Shown in pieces: positions 39,563 through 50,481 of a stretch of DNA of 64,000 nt. The notes under the pieces were generated by a model that was not told the origin of the DNA, ran no database searches, and saw nothing but the letters and a program-made list of their open reading frames with translations. The DNA comes from Acidobacteriota bacterium. Lineage in GTDB: Bacteria > Acidobacteriota > Thermoanaerobaculia > UBA5066 > Gp7-AA6. The DNA is taken from NCBI GenBank assembly GCA_027307335.1, contig DAHUXD010000036.1, positions 62,001 through 126,000 of the forward strand, in the 5' to 3' direction. Position 1 is the stretch's first letter, and each line of letters begins with the position of its first letter. The translations under genes and the position numbers were made by a program.

Positions 39563-39934
39563 CTACTCTCCTTGACTCTCTTCCCGCACGAACCCCTCCG
39601 ACACGACCGCCGCGACCGCCACCGAGATCCCGATCGCGCCACCGGCGAGGCTGAAGTCCTTCCAGCGGAAGGCCGCCACCCCGAGCAGCAGCACACTCGC
39701 GGCCGTCACCAGCAGGAAGGGAACCAGCCTTCGGAACCCGGTTTTTGCCTGCGGGGGAACGAGACGCTCTGTCAGTTTCTCGAGAACCAGGACGCTGAAA
39801 ACTACCACGGCGGCGGCGATTGTCAAGGACAGGGCGACGCGCCAGTCGTAGAACGAAGTGACCGCGGCTGAGAGAGTTGTGAAGACGATCGCGCGGCGAT
39901 GAATGCGCCGGAGCGCGGCGCCGTCCGCGGTCAC
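39563..39934 (-). CDS. AtpI-like membrane protein of the ATP synthase locus
   Basis: The protein has 123 residues from a GTG overlapping the atpZ stop (GTGA). It has four hydrophobic segments (AIVFTTLSAAVTSF, ALSLTIAAAVVVFSVLV, FLLVTAASVLLLGVAA and GGAIGISVAVAAVV). This position and topology match ATP synthase subunit I, which helps assemble the c-ring, although sequence conservation is weak. Eight bases separate it from atpB. Confidence 0.65.
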   Translation of the reverse strand: MTADGAALRRIHRRAIVFTTLSAAVTSFYDWRVALSLTIAAAVVVFSVLVLEKLTERLVPPQAKTGFRRLVPFLLVTAASVLLLGVAAFRWKDFSLAGGAIGISVAVAAVVSEGFVREESQGE

Positions 39935-40137
39935 TCGACGTCCTTGCGCGCCGCCCATCGGAAGAGCTCGACGAAGGCGAGGACGGCGCCGAGCGCTCCG
40001 CCGCCGAAGGCGGCCGCGTCGCCCCACCCGAGCCACCGGCCGGCCACCCCGCCGAGCAGATATCCCCCCACGACGAGCGCCGGGAACATCACGCCGAGGT
40101 ACACGGCCTGCGCCCAGCCGCCGGTCGATTTCGCCAT
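39931..40137 (-). CDS. atpZ: AtpZ/AtpI-family small membrane protein
   Basis: The protein has 68 residues with two membrane helices joined by a short loop (YLGVMFPALVVGGYLLGG and AAAFGGGALGAVLAFVELF). This is the AtpZ layout found at the head of many atp operons; a role as a Mg2+/Ca2+ channel or assembly factor has been proposed. The gene opens the F0 cluster. Its ATG follows a TACACT box by 8 bases without a Shine-Dalgarno site, so it is probably leaderless. Confidence 0.8.
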   Translation of the reverse strand: MAKSTGGWAQAVYLGVMFPALVVGGYLLGGVAGRWLGWGDAAAFGGGALGAVLAFVELFRWAARKDVE

Positions 40138-40145
40138 GGCGGCGG

Positions 40146-40151
40146 AGTGTA
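40146..40151 (-). promoter_or_regulatory. -10 element TACACT, leaderless F0 operon promoter
   Basis: TACACT, then CCGCCGCC (8 bases), then the atpZ ATG. Predicted +1 is 1-2 bases before the start. Confidence 0.5.
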
Positions 40152-40198
40152 TCGAGGATGCGAAACGCGGGCGCGGGAGGGGACCGCGGAGCGACCGG

Positions 40199-41646
40199 CT
40201 AGCGGCCGAGCACGCAGCTCTTCAGCACCTCGAGGAAGGGCTGCGGCACGACGCCGATGACGAGGGTCCCCACGGCGCAGACCGCGATCACCGCCGACAG
40301 CGCGTACGAGCTCTTCAGCTTCGCCGGCGACCCCTCGGTGAAGAACATCGCCGCCGCGATCCGGAAGTAGTAGAAGAGCGAGACGGCCGACATCACGACG
40401 GCGAGAATCGCCAGCCAGGCATAGCCCGCCTTCATCGCCGCCGTGAACAGGTAGTACTTGCCGATGAAGCCCGCGGTCGGCGGAATGCCCGCGAGGGAGA
40501 GCAGGAAGAGGAGCATCACGACGGCCGCCGGCATGCTGCGCTTCGCGAGGCCGTTGAAGTCCGAGACCGACTCCCCCGCATAGCCCTTGCTCTCGAGCAG
40601 GATGATCAGCGTGAACGCGCCGAAGTTCATGAACGTGTAGGCGAGGAGGTAGATCAGGATGCCCCACAGTCCCCACTCGGTGCGGAACCCGAGCACGCCG
40701 AGGAGCGCGTAGCCGGCGTTTGCGATCGAGGAGTAGGCGAGCATCCGCTTGACGTTGGACTGCAGGAGCGCCGCGACGTTGCCGAGGACCATCGTCGCCG
40801 CCGAGACCAGGGCCACGACGAAGCCCCAGTCCGCGTGGAACTTCGCGAACGCCACGTAGAAGATCCGCGCGAGGATCGCGTAGGCCGCCACCTTGGGACC
40901 GACGGAGAAGAACGCGGTCACCGGCGTCGGCGAACCCTCGTAGACGTCGGGCGTCCAGACGTGGAACGGCACCGCCGCGATCTTGAACAGCAGCCCGGCG
41001 AGGATCAGCAGGATGCCGAGCATCAGCAGGTTCGACCGCGACGCGGAGGCCAGCAGCTTCGCGAGCTCCGGCAGCCCCATCACACCGCCGGCGCCGTAGA
41101 CGAGCGACAGCCCGTACAGCAGCACGCCCGAGGAGAACGCGCCGAGGATGAAGTACTTCAGCGCGGCCTCCGTCGACTTCGGCTCGGCCTTGAAGTATCC
41201 GGCCAGGACGTACGACGAGAGCGCCATCAGCTCGAGCGCGACGTAGATCGAGATCAAGTTGTTGCCGGACGCCATGAACAGCATGCCGACGCCCGAGAAG
41301 AGGAGCAGCGCGTAGTACTCCCCTCCCGGGTAGGGCGCCGCGCCGACGTACCGGGCGGACGCGAGGACCGTCAGCGCGAGCGAGAGCAGCACGAGCGCCT
41401 TGAAGAACAGGGCGAAGTTGTCCACGACGAAGGCGCCGCCGAGGATCGGCGTCGCCCGCTCGGGCCGCGTCGCGACGAACGCGACGAGCGCGCCGGTGAT
41501 GCCGACCGACACGGTAGCCAGGAACGCGAGGAAGTCCTCCTTCGTCTTGCCCAGGGCCACGGAGAGGCCGAGCAGGAGGAGGCCCATGGCCGTGAGGAAC
41601 AGCTCCGGCGCGAGCAGGAGCCAGTCCGAGGCGTGGAACGCGAACG

Positions 41647-41650
<4 letters not shown>
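40199..41650 (-). CDS. nuoN: NADH-quinone oxidoreductase subunit N
   Basis: The protein has 483 residues with about 14 membrane helices. Antiporter-like features: ISIYVALELMALSSY with the conserved Glu of helix 5, VPFHVWTPDVYEGSPTPVTAF, KRMLAYSSIANAGY and LAGIPPTAGFIGKYY. It is one of three proton-pumping antiporter-like subunits of complex I. The ATG overlaps the nuoM stop (ATGA). It is the last gene of the nuo operon. Confidence 0.97.
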
Positions 41651-43257
<1,607 letters not shown>

Positions 43258-43287
43258 CGGGTCCTCATAGCTTCGTTCTCGACGGCC

Positions 43288-45474
43288 TCACCGGAAGAGC
43301 AGGTAGACGGCAACCAGGCAGAAGAGTCCTCCACCCATGACGAGCGCGTAGTTCTGGACCCTTCCGGTCTGCGCGCGCCGGAAGAGCTGGAAGAGCGACT
43401 GGAGCGCGTACGCGACGCCGTTGACGAGGCCGTCCACGACGTACTGGTCGAACGCCGCCGCCATCCAGGAGGCGCCGCGCGTCACCGCGGCGGCGCCGTT
43501 CGGGATCAGGTCGACGACGGTCGCGTCGACCTCCCATAGGAAACGGCCGCCGTCGAGCGCGAGCCCTCGGACGAAGACCTTCTCGTAGGCCTCGTCCACG
43601 AAGTACTTGTGCGCAACCGCCCGGTAGACGCCCGGCCACTCGGCCGCGAGGCGGGCCGGCGTGCGCCCCTCCCCCTTCGAATACCAGGACCACGCGAGGT
43701 AGATGCCGATCGACGCGACGGCCACCGCCGCCGCCATCAGCCCGAGCTCGATGGAGAGCGGGGCGTGGTGCACGCGCTCCGGCATCCCGGCGATGGGCAG
43801 GCGGATCGGCCGGAGAAACTCGCCGATGCGGTCGCCGTGCTCGATGATCGGCACGCCGACGTAGCCGGAGACGATCGAGAGGAACGCGAGAACGATGAGC
43901 GGAATCGTCATCGTCGCCGGCGACTCGTGGACGTGGTGCTCCTGCTCCTTCGTGCCGCGGAAGTGCCCCCAGAAGGTCAGCGTCAGGAGCCGGAACATGT
44001 AGAACGCGGTCAGCCCCGCGGTGAAGAGCGCGACGGCGTACAGCAGCTTCGGGAGCCACGGCACCGCCTGGAACTCCGCGTGGAAGACGGCCGCCTTGAT
44101 CGCGTCCTTCGAGAAGAACGCCGCCAGGAACGGCACCCCCGAGATCGTCAGCGTCGCGATCAGGAACGTGCGGTAGGTCCTCGGGATCTTCCCGGCGAGG
44201 CCGCCCATGCGCCGGATGTCCTGCTCGCCGCCCATGGCGTGGATGACCGAGCCGGCCCCGAGGAACAGGCAGGCCTTGAAGAAGGCGTGGGTCGTGACGT
44301 GGAACATGCCTTCGGCGAAGGCGCCGACGCCGCACGCGAGGAACATGTAGCCGAGCTGGGAGACCGTCGAGTACGCCAGGACCTTCTTGATGTCGTTCTG
44401 CGCCACCCCGATCGTCGCGGCGAAGAGCGCCGTGAACGCGCCGACGATCGCCACGACGATCATCGCGTTCGGTGCCAGGCGGAAGAAGACGTTGCAGCGC
44501 GCGATCATGTACACGCCGGCGGTGACCATCGTCGCCGCGTGGATCAGGGCCGAGACCGGAGTGGGTCCCGCCATCGCGTCCGGCAGCCAGACGTAGAGGG
44601 GGAACTGCGCCGACTTGCCGCAGGCGCCGACGAAGAGGAGGAGGCAGATCACGGTCATGTACGGCGTGTAGGCGGCCGGGTTGGCCGCGGCCGCCGCGAA
44701 GACCTTCTGGAAGTCGAGCGAGCCGAAGAGCCCGAAGACGCCGAAGATGCCGAGGATGAACCCGAAGTCCCCGATGCGATTGACGACGAACGCCTTCTTG
44801 CCCGCGTCGGCGGCGTAGTTTTTCTCGTAGTAGTAGCCGATGAGGAGATACGAGCAGAGGCCGACCCCCTCCCAGCCGACGAACAGCAGCAGGAAGTTGC
44901 CGCCGAGGACGAGAACCAGCATCGCGAACATGAAGAGGTTCAGGTAGGCGAAGAAGCGGCCGAATCCCTCCTCGTGGCCCATGTAGCCCACCGAGTAGAG
45001 GTGGATCAGCGAGCCGACGAAGGTCACGAACGCGAGCATCAGCGCCGAGAGCGAGTCGATCCGGAGCGTCACGTCGACGAACCACTCGCCGGCCGAGCCG
45101 GGGATCTGTCCGACGGCCTGGTTGACCGCGAGCGGAATCCAGCGCCAGAGCGTGATCGAGTGCGAGGCGCCCTCGGAGAACGCCTTCAGCCCGATGTCGA
45201 AGATCGCGCCGAACGCGAGGACGCACGCGATCACCACGCTGCCGACCCCGACGACCGTGTGGAGGCCCTTGAAGGGGATCTCGTGGTGCCCCGGATCGTG
45301 TCCGGTGTCGTGCGCCGTATCGGGCGCGGTCGCGGCCGTGTGGGCATCGGTCCCGTAGCCGCCGCCGTGGCCGTGCGTTTCCCCCTTCGTGCGGTGCGAG
45401 AGGAGGTACACGAGCCCGTTGATCAGGAACCCGATCAGCGGGAACAGCGGGATCGCCCAGAGGAGGTTTCTCAA
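43288..45474 (-). CDS. nuoL: NADH-quinone oxidoreductase subunit L with His-rich loop
   Basis: The protein has 728 residues. Motifs include LFVGWEGVGLCSYLLIG, FPLYVWLPDAMAGPTPVSALIHAATM, KKVLAYSTVSQLGYMFLA and GVPFLAAFFSKDAI. It contains the long lateral helix typical of NuoL. Between helices 1 and 2 it has an inserted hydrophilic loop (about 27-72) with at least nine His residues mixed with Gly, Asp and Thr. Such a loop is not usual and may bind metal at the membrane surface. Five bases separate it from nuoK. Confidence 0.96.
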   Translation of the reverse strand: MRNLLWAIPLFPLIGFLINGLVYLLSHRTKGETHGHGGGYGTDAHTAATAPDTAHDTGHDPGHHEIPFKGLHTVVGVGSVVIACVLAFGAIFDIGLKAFSEGASHSITLWRWIPLAVNQAVGQIPGSAGEWFVDVTLRIDSLSALMLAFVTFVGSLIHLYSVGYMGHEEGFGRFFAYLNLFMFAMLVLVLGGNFLLLFVGWEGVGLCSYLLIGYYYEKNYAADAGKKAFVVNRIGDFGFILGIFGVFGLFGSLDFQKVFAAAAANPAAYTPYMTVICLLLFVGACGKSAQFPLYVWLPDAMAGPTPVSALIHAATMVTAGVYMIARCNVFFRLAPNAMIVVAIVGAFTALFAATIGVAQNDIKKVLAYSTVSQLGYMFLACGVGAFAEGMFHVTTHAFFKACLFLGAGSVIHAMGGEQDIRRMGGLAGKIPRTYRTFLIATLTISGVPFLAAFFSKDAIKAAVFHAEFQAVPWLPKLLYAVALFTAGLTAFYMFRLLTLTFWGHFRGTKEQEHHVHESPATMTIPLIVLAFLSIVSGYVGVPIIEHGDRIGEFLRPIRLPIAGMPERVHHAPLSIELGLMAAAVAVASIGIYLAWSWYSKGEGRTPARLAAEWPGVYRAVAHKYFVDEAYEKVFVRGLALDGGRFLWEVDATVVDLIPNGAAAVTRGASWMAAAFDQYVVDGLVNGVAYALQSLFQLFRRAQTGRVQNYALVMGGGLFCLVAVYLLFR

Positions 45475-45478
45475 CCGG

Positions 45479-45784
45479 CTAGCCCTGCATCGTGTGCGCT
45501 TCTTCGACGTCGAGCGTCTTCTTCTGGCGGAAGAAGGAGATCGTCAGCGCGAGGCCGATCGCCGCCTCGCCGGCCGCGATCGTGATCACGAAGATGGAGA
45601 AGACCTGCCCCGTCAGGTCGGACAGGCGGCGCGAGAACGCGATCAGGTTCAGGTTGACCGCGTTCAGCATCAGCTCGATCGACATCAGGATCGTCAGGAA
45701 GTTGCGCCTCACGAGAACGCCGAGGAACCCGATCGAGAAGAGCAGGAAACTGACGATCAGGTAATGGTTGATGGTGATGGTCAT
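45479..45784 (-). CDS. nuoK: NADH-quinone oxidoreductase subunit K
   Basis: The protein has 101 residues with three helices, normal for NuoK. LIVSFLLFSIGFLGVLVRRN, MSIELMLNAVNLNLIAF (conserved Glu within helix 2) and AAGEAAIGLALTISFF (second Glu) are intact. It is separated from nuoJ by 85 bases that hold a palindromic repeat. Confidence 0.97.
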   Translation of the reverse strand: MTITINHYLIVSFLLFSIGFLGVLVRRNFLTILMSIELMLNAVNLNLIAFSRRLSDLTGQVFSIFVITIAAGEAAIGLALTISFFRQKKTLDVEEAHTMQG

Positions 45785-45810
45785 GCAGAACGCCCATATG
45801 GGGAAACGCC

Positions 45811-45850
45811 GCCCCTCTCCCCCCGGGAGAGGGGGTGGGGGTGAGGGGCG
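45811..45850 (+). repeat. Dispersed palindromic repeat, copy D (within nuo operon)
   Basis: Starts GCCCCTCTCCCCCCGGGAGA and ends GGGGGTGAGGGGCG. It lies between nuoJ and nuoK; the only spaces this long within the operon carry such elements. It may act as an RNA stability or attenuation element. Confidence 0.85.
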
Positions 45851-45869
45851 TCCAAGAGCCGCACTCTCA

Positions 45870-46424
45870 TCAGTCCATCTTCTCGAGCGACCGCTTCCCC
45901 AGAACGACGGCGCCGATCATCGCCACGAGCAGGAAGACCGAGGCGACCTCGAACGGCACCAGGTAATCGCGGAAGAGCACCCACGACACGGCCTCGGTGT
46001 TGCCGACCACCCGCGTGCCGACCATGCGGAACGCCTCCGCCTTGACCGGAACGTCCGGCAGCTTCTCGGTGCCCAGGATGTACAGGAACGGCAGCAGGAA
46101 GATCGGGAGCAGCACGACCGCGACGTCCCACTGGTGCTGGAACGACTTCTCCGAGCGCGTCACGCCCGGATTGACCAGCATGACGACGAAGAGGAAGAGC
46201 ACCATGATCCCGCCGGCGTAGACCAGCATCTGCACCGCGCCGACGAACTCCGCCTGCTGGAGGATGAAGATCGCCGCGACGAGCACGAAGGAGAGGAGCA
46301 GAAACAGCGCCGAGTGCACGGGGCTCCTCGCCACGACGACGGCGATCGCCGACGCGAGCGCCACCGCCGCGAGGACGGCGAAGAGGACACCCGCCCCCCC
46401 GGTCAGCAGCACGCCGTCCGACAC
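45870..46424 (-). CDS. nuoJ: NADH-quinone oxidoreductase subunit J
   Basis: The protein has 184 residues with five membrane helices: VLFAVLAAVALASAIAVVVA, SALFLLLSFVLVAAIFILQQ, EFVGAVQMLVYAGGIMVLFL (the pi-bulge helix), a fourth at about 105-120 and FEVASVFLLVAMIGAVVLG. The GTG start lies six bases after the nuoI stop. Confidence 0.95.
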   Translation of the reverse strand: MSDGVLLTGGAGVLFAVLAAVALASAIAVVVARSPVHSALFLLLSFVLVAAIFILQQAEFVGAVQMLVYAGGIMVLFLFVVMLVNPGVTRSEKSFQHQWDVAVVLLPIFLLPFLYILGTEKLPDVPVKAEAFRMVGTRVVGNTEAVSWVLFRDYLVPFEVASVFLLVAMIGAVVLGKRSLEKMD

Positions 46425-46429
46425 GCTGC

Positions 46430-46912
46430 CTACCCCCGCTCCACGACGGTGAACGGCTTGACGTTCGGCGCCTCGCGCCAGTCGGTGAGCTTGCGGATGT
46501 CGAGGTAGAGCGACTCGTTCCGGTCGTACGCGGCCATCTCGTACGTCTTCGTCGTCAGCCAGATCGATTTCGGCACCGTCGGGCACGCCTCCTCGCACAG
46601 CTGGCAGAACATGCACCGCTTCAGGTCCACGTCGAAACGGTCGAGGACCTTCACCGACTTGTTCTGCTCGTCCTTCTCGTTGTGCCAGTCGATGTAGATG
46701 ATGTTGATCGGGCACTCGATCGCGCAGAGCGTGCACTTGATGCAGCGTTCCTCGTCGAGGCGGAACATGCCGCGGAAGCGGTCCGACGGCAGCTTCTTCT
46801 GCTCGGGGTACTCGATCGTCACCTTCTTCTTCAGGAGGTGGCGTCCCGTGACCGACAGGCCGTCGAACAGATCGAGCAGCGTGATGCGGTCGAGCCACTT
46901 CTTCAGCGCCAC
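46430..46912 (-). CDS. nuoI: NADH-quinone oxidoreductase subunit I (2x[4Fe-4S])
   Basis: The protein has 160 residues with two ferredoxin motifs: CIKCTLCAIECPINII and CMFCQLCEEACPTVP. These bind clusters N6a and N6b which pass electrons to NuoB. The N-terminal part has a membrane-facing amphipathic helix (LDLFDGLSVTGRHLLKKK). Its stop lies six bases before nuoJ. Confidence 0.96.
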   Translation of the reverse strand: MALKKWLDRITLLDLFDGLSVTGRHLLKKKVTIEYPEQKKLPSDRFRGMFRLDEERCIKCTLCAIECPINIIYIDWHNEKDEQNKSVKVLDRFDVDLKRCMFCQLCEEACPTVPKSIWLTTKTYEMAAYDRNESLYLDIRKLTDWREAPNVKPFTVVERG

Positions 46913-46916
46913 GGCG

Positions 46917-48080
46917 TCACCCCTCCACCGGGTGCGGCTCGGCCGCGAGGCGCTCGCGCCGGGCGAGCTTCTGACGGAGCTTCGCGGCGAGATAGGCGAG
47001 GACGAAGAGAACGCCGAGCGTCCAGCCGAGCCAGACGAGGCCCGTGGTCCACCCCGGGGTCAGCAGAATCGCGAACGCGACGAGCAGGATGTTCGTGAGC
47101 GCCAGGGGGATCAGCCACTTCCAGCCGAGCGCCATGAGCTGGTCGAACCGGTAGCGCGGGAAGGTCGAGCGGAACCAGATGTACGCGAACAGGAAGGCGG
47201 CGACCTTCGCGAGGAACCACAGCGCCGGCGGCACCTGCCAGAGGAACTCGAGCGCCTTGACGTTCGGGAAGGGCGGCAGCCAGCCGCCGAAGAAGACGGT
47301 GACCGCGACGCACGAGATGATGATCATCGCGGTGTACTCGCCGAGAAAGAAGAAGGCGAACTTCACGCCCGAGTACTCGGTGTTGAAGCCCGAGACCAGC
47401 TCCGACTCCGCCTCCGGCAGGTCGAACGGGTTTCGGTTCGTCTCGGCGACGCCCGCGACGAAGTAGATGAAGAACGCGAGCAGCCCGGGAAAGACGAACC
47501 ACAGGTGCATCGCCTCCTGCCGGCGGACGCTCTGCACGAGCGAGAGCGAGCGCGTCATCAGGAGCACGGACACGAGCGCGAGGCCCATCGGGACCTCGTA
47601 GGAGACGAGCTGGGCCGCGGAGCGGAGCCCGCCGAGGAGCGAGTACTTGTTGTTCGAGGACCAGCCGCCCAGGATGATCCCGTACACGCCGATCGAGGTG
47701 ATCGCGAGCAGGAACAGCAGGCCGATGTTCACGTCGGCCACCCACAGGGGAACCACCGTGCGCCCGACCCGCACCGGCGGACCGAAGGGAATGACGGAGA
47801 GGGCCGTCAGCGCCGGAATGACCGCGAGGACGGGCGCGAGCGAGTGCACCGCCTTCTCGGCGCGGGAGGGCGTGATGTCCTCCTTCGTGACGAGCTTCAG
47901 CAGGTCGGCGAGGCCCTGAAGCGTTCCCTGCGGCCCGACGCGATTCGGCCCGAGGCGCGCCTGCATGAAGCCCATGAGCCGCCGCTCGGCGAGCACGACG
48001 ACGAACCCGACGATCGCCGGCACGAGCGCGACGAGCAGGACGACCTTGAGATAGGTCCAGAAGGCCGGCGGGAGGGTCAC
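46917..48080 (-). CDS. nuoH: NADH-quinone oxidoreductase subunit H
   Basis: The protein has 387 residues with eight membrane helices. Quinone-site elements: ERRLMGFMQARLGPNRVGP, GLADLLKLVTKEDITP, AETNRNPFDLPEAESELVSGF, EYSGVKFAFFFLGEY and RSTFPRYRFDQLM. The GTG start overlaps the nuoD stop (GTGA). It forms the quinone pocket with NuoB and NuoD. Confidence 0.97.
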   Translation of the reverse strand: MTLPPAFWTYLKVVLLVALVPAIVGFVVVLAERRLMGFMQARLGPNRVGPQGTLQGLADLLKLVTKEDITPSRAEKAVHSLAPVLAVIPALTALSVIPFGPPVRVGRTVVPLWVADVNIGLLFLLAITSIGVYGIILGGWSSNNKYSLLGGLRSAAQLVSYEVPMGLALVSVLLMTRSLSLVQSVRRQEAMHLWFVFPGLLAFFIYFVAGVAETNRNPFDLPEAESELVSGFNTEYSGVKFAFFFLGEYTAMIIISCVAVTVFFGGWLPPFPNVKALEFLWQVPPALWFLAKVAAFLFAYIWFRSTFPRYRFDQLMALGWKWLIPLALTNILLVAFAILLTPGWTTGLVWLGWTLGVLFVLAYLAAKLRQKLARRERLAAEPHPVEG

Positions 48081-49294
48081 CGGTCCACCTCCCCCAGCAC
48101 GATGTCGATCGTGCCGATGAGGGCCACGAGGTCGGACACGAGGTGCCCCTTCGCGAGCCGAGGCAGCGCCTGGAGGTTGATGAACGAGGGCGGCCGCACG
48201 TGCATCCGGTACGGCTTGTTCGAGCCGTTCGAGACGCAGTAGAAGCCGAGCTCGCCCTTCGGCGACTCGACGGAGGCATAGACCTCTTCCGCGACGGGCT
48301 TGATGACCCGCGGCACCTTGCCCCTGATCTCGCCCGGCTCGAGCCGCTCGAGGCACTGCCGGACGATCCGGACGCTCTGCCGCATCTCCTGGACGCGAAC
48401 GATGTACCGGTCGTAGGTGTCCCCGTTCTGCCGCGTCGGGACGACGAAGTCGAGCTCCTCGTAGCACTCGTACGGCTGCGCGCGTCGCAGGTCCCACTCG
48501 ACGCCGGAAGCGCGGATCACCGGGCCGGTCAGGCCCCACTCGATGCATTCCTCGCCCGAGATCACGCCGATGCCGACCGTCCGCTTCTTCCAGATGCGGT
48601 TGTCGGTCAGGAGCTGCTCGTACTCGTCGATCCGCGCCGGCAGGTCGTCGACGAACTCGGCGACCCGCTCGGTCCAGCCCGGCGTCAGGTCGAACGGCAG
48701 CCCGCCGATGCGCATGCAGTTGAGAGTCAGGCGCGCGCCGCAGTACTCCTCGAAGAAGTCGAGGATCTGCTCGCGCTCGCGGAACGCGTACCAGAAGGGC
48801 GTCACCGCGCCGAGGTCGATGCCGGACGTGCCGAGCCACACCAGGTGCGACGAGAGCCGCTGCAGCTCGTCGAGGATCACGCGGATGAGCTGCGCGCGCC
48901 GCGGCACCTCGACGGCGAGGAGCTTCTCGATCGTCAGGCAGTAGGCGTGGTTGTTCGTCGCCGCCGCCACGTAGTCCATGCGGTCCGTGTGGGGCACGCC
49001 CATGGGGTACGTCTCGGTCTCGAAGAGCTTCTCGGTGCCGCGATGGAGATACCCGACGTCCGGCTTCGCCTCCAGGATCTTCTCGCCGTCGACCTTCAGG
49101 ACGATCCGCAGCACGCCGTGCGTCGAGGGGTGCTGTGGGCCGAAGTTCAGCTCCATCTCCTGGACGTCGAAGAGCGTCGGAGGGGTCCCGGTCACGGCGG
49201 AGGCTTCGGCCGCGCGGGCGGCCGCCGCCTTCGCCCGCTCGGCGAAGTAGGCGGCCTCGTCCTTCTCGGCCTGCGAGATCTTGTCGTCAGACAT
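48077..49294 (-). CDS. nuoD: NADH-quinone oxidoreductase subunit D
   Basis: The protein has 405 residues. After a non-conserved, Ala/Glu-rich N-terminus of about 40 residues come MELNFGPQHPSTHGVLRIV, DVGYLHRGTEKLFE, DRMDYVAAATNNHAY and GSNKPYRMHVRPPSF. This subunit carries the quinone-binding His/Tyr pair. The Arg in HGVLRIV corresponds to the region of NDUFS2 that is dimethylated by NDUFAF7 in mitochondria; a relative of that enzyme is encoded next to this operon. The ATG at 49294 lies behind a palindromic repeat. Confidence 0.97.
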   Translation of the reverse strand: MSDDKISQAEKDEAAYFAERAKAAAARAAEASAVTGTPPTLFDVQEMELNFGPQHPSTHGVLRIVLKVDGEKILEAKPDVGYLHRGTEKLFETETYPMGVPHTDRMDYVAAATNNHAYCLTIEKLLAVEVPRRAQLIRVILDELQRLSSHLVWLGTSGIDLGAVTPFWYAFREREQILDFFEEYCGARLTLNCMRIGGLPFDLTPGWTERVAEFVDDLPARIDEYEQLLTDNRIWKKRTVGIGVISGEECIEWGLTGPVIRASGVEWDLRRAQPYECYEELDFVVPTRQNGDTYDRYIVRVQEMRQSVRIVRQCLERLEPGEIRGKVPRVIKPVAEEVYASVESPKGELGFYCVSNGSNKPYRMHVRPPSFINLQALPRLAKGHLVSDLVALIGTIDIVLGEVDR

Positions 49295-49330
49295 AGTGCC
49301 TGCCGCGGCGCGCAGCGCCGCCTCCAACTC

Positions 49331-49369
49331 CTCCCTCTCCCTCCGGGAGAGGGCCGGGGTGAGGGGCGT
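49331..49369 (+). repeat. Dispersed palindromic repeat, copy E (within nuo operon)
   Basis: Starts CTCCCTCTCCCTCCGGGAGA and ends GGGGTGAGGGGCGTG. It fills most of the 93-base gap between nuoC and nuoD. Copies C and E are the most alike. Confidence 0.85.
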
Positions 49370-49387
49370 GACTCAGCCAACCGCACT

Positions 49388-49981
49388 TCACGACACCACC
49401 TTGCGGTTCGGGTCTTTCCCGGACGGGCCGCCGCCCTCGGGCCATTCCTCGGGGTAGATCGCCGCGCCGGTGTCGATGCCCTCGAGCGGAAAGTCCTTGC
49501 GCAGCGGATGGCCCTTGAAGCCCTCCCAGGTCAGGATCCGCCGCAGGTCGGGGTGGCCCGAGAACGAGATCCCGAACATGTCCCAGGTCTCCCGCTCGCA
49601 CCAGTTCGCGGCGAGGAAAACCGAAGCGATCGATGGGACCTCCTCGCCGTCCGCGGCCGCGCACTTGACCCGGATGCGCGCGTTCTTCGAGAACGAGTAG
49701 AAGTGATAGACGACGTCGAAGCGCGGGACGCGCGTCTTCCAGTCGACCGCGGTCACGTCGACGCAGTACCGGAAGTCCTCCGCGTCCTTCAGGTGCCGCG
49801 CGACGCGCGCGATCGAGTCCTTCTGGACGACGACCGTGATCTGACCGGCGAACGACTTCGCGGACACCACCGTGTCGGGCAGCGCCGCGCGGAGGGACTC
49901 GACCCAGGGATGGCCCGAGGCGTCGGTGGCCTCGGGCCGGGCCTTCTTCTCCTCGGCGGGAGACTTCTCCACGTCCGCCAA
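49388..49981 (-). CDS. nuoC: NADH-quinone oxidoreductase subunit C
   Basis: The protein has 197 residues. The family core is present: [59 protein letters not shown]. An acidic N-terminal extension of about 25 residues is not conserved. The start is a TTG immediately after the nuoB stop (TGA TTG); a GTG four codons later is an alternative. It is a peripheral-arm scaffold. Confidence 0.95.
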   Translation of the reverse strand: MADVEKSPAEEKKARPEATDASGHPWVESLRAALPDTVVSAKSFAGQITVVVQKDSIARVARHLKDAEDFRYCVDVTAVDWKTRVPRFDVVYHFYSFSKNARIRVKCAAADGEEVPSIASVFLAANWCERETWDMFGISFSGHPDLRRILTWEGFKGHPLRKDFPLEGIDTGAAIYPEEWPEGGGPSGKDPNRKVVS

Positions 49982-50467
49982 TCAGGACGCCTTGCGGATG
50001 ACCTTCATCCGGTCGATCTTCTTCTGGAGCGCCATGATCCCGTAGATGAGCGCCTCGGGCCGCGGCGGGCAGCCGGGCACGTAGACGTCCACGGGCACGA
50101 TCCGGTCGACGCCCTGCGTCACGGCGTAGGTCTTGTAGGGACCGCCGCACGTCGCGCACGAGCCCATCGCGATCACCCACTTGGGTTCCGGCATCTGGTC
50201 GTAGAGGCGCTTGACGATCGGCGCCATCTTCTCGACGACGGTGCCGGCGACGATCATCAGGTCCGACTGCCGCGGCGTGCCCCGGAAGACCTCCGCGCCG
50301 AAGCGCGACAGATCGTGCCGGGCGTCCATCACCGCCATCATCTCGATCGCGCAGCAGGCGAGGCCGAACTGCATCGGCCAGATCGAGGAGCGCCGCGCCC
50401 AGTTGATGACCGAGTCGACGGTCGTCGTGAGCACGTTGTCCCCGAAGCGGTTGTCGACCAGGCCCAT
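49982..50467 (-). CDS. nuoB: NADH-quinone oxidoreductase subunit B
   Basis: The protein has 161 residues and holds cluster N2: the tandem Cys pair in [12 protein letters not shown], then [10 protein letters not shown] and [14 protein letters not shown]. It is the last cluster before quinone. The ATG is preceded by a good GGGGGAG site. It lies 14 bases after nuoA. Confidence 0.98.
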   Translation of the reverse strand: MGLVDNRFGDNVLTTTVDSVINWARRSSIWPMQFGLACCAIEMMAVMDARHDLSRFGAEVFRGTPRQSDLMIVAGTVVEKMAPIVKRLYDQMPEPKWVIAMGSCATCGGPYKTYAVTQGVDRIVPVDVYVPGCPPRPEALIYGIMALQKKIDRMKVIRKAS

Positions 50468-50481
50468 CCGTCTCCCCCGTC

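Noticed and set aside
43265-45226. Long His/Arg-rich minus frame within nuoL.
   Set aside because: Frame shadow of NuoL, which is conserved along its whole length.
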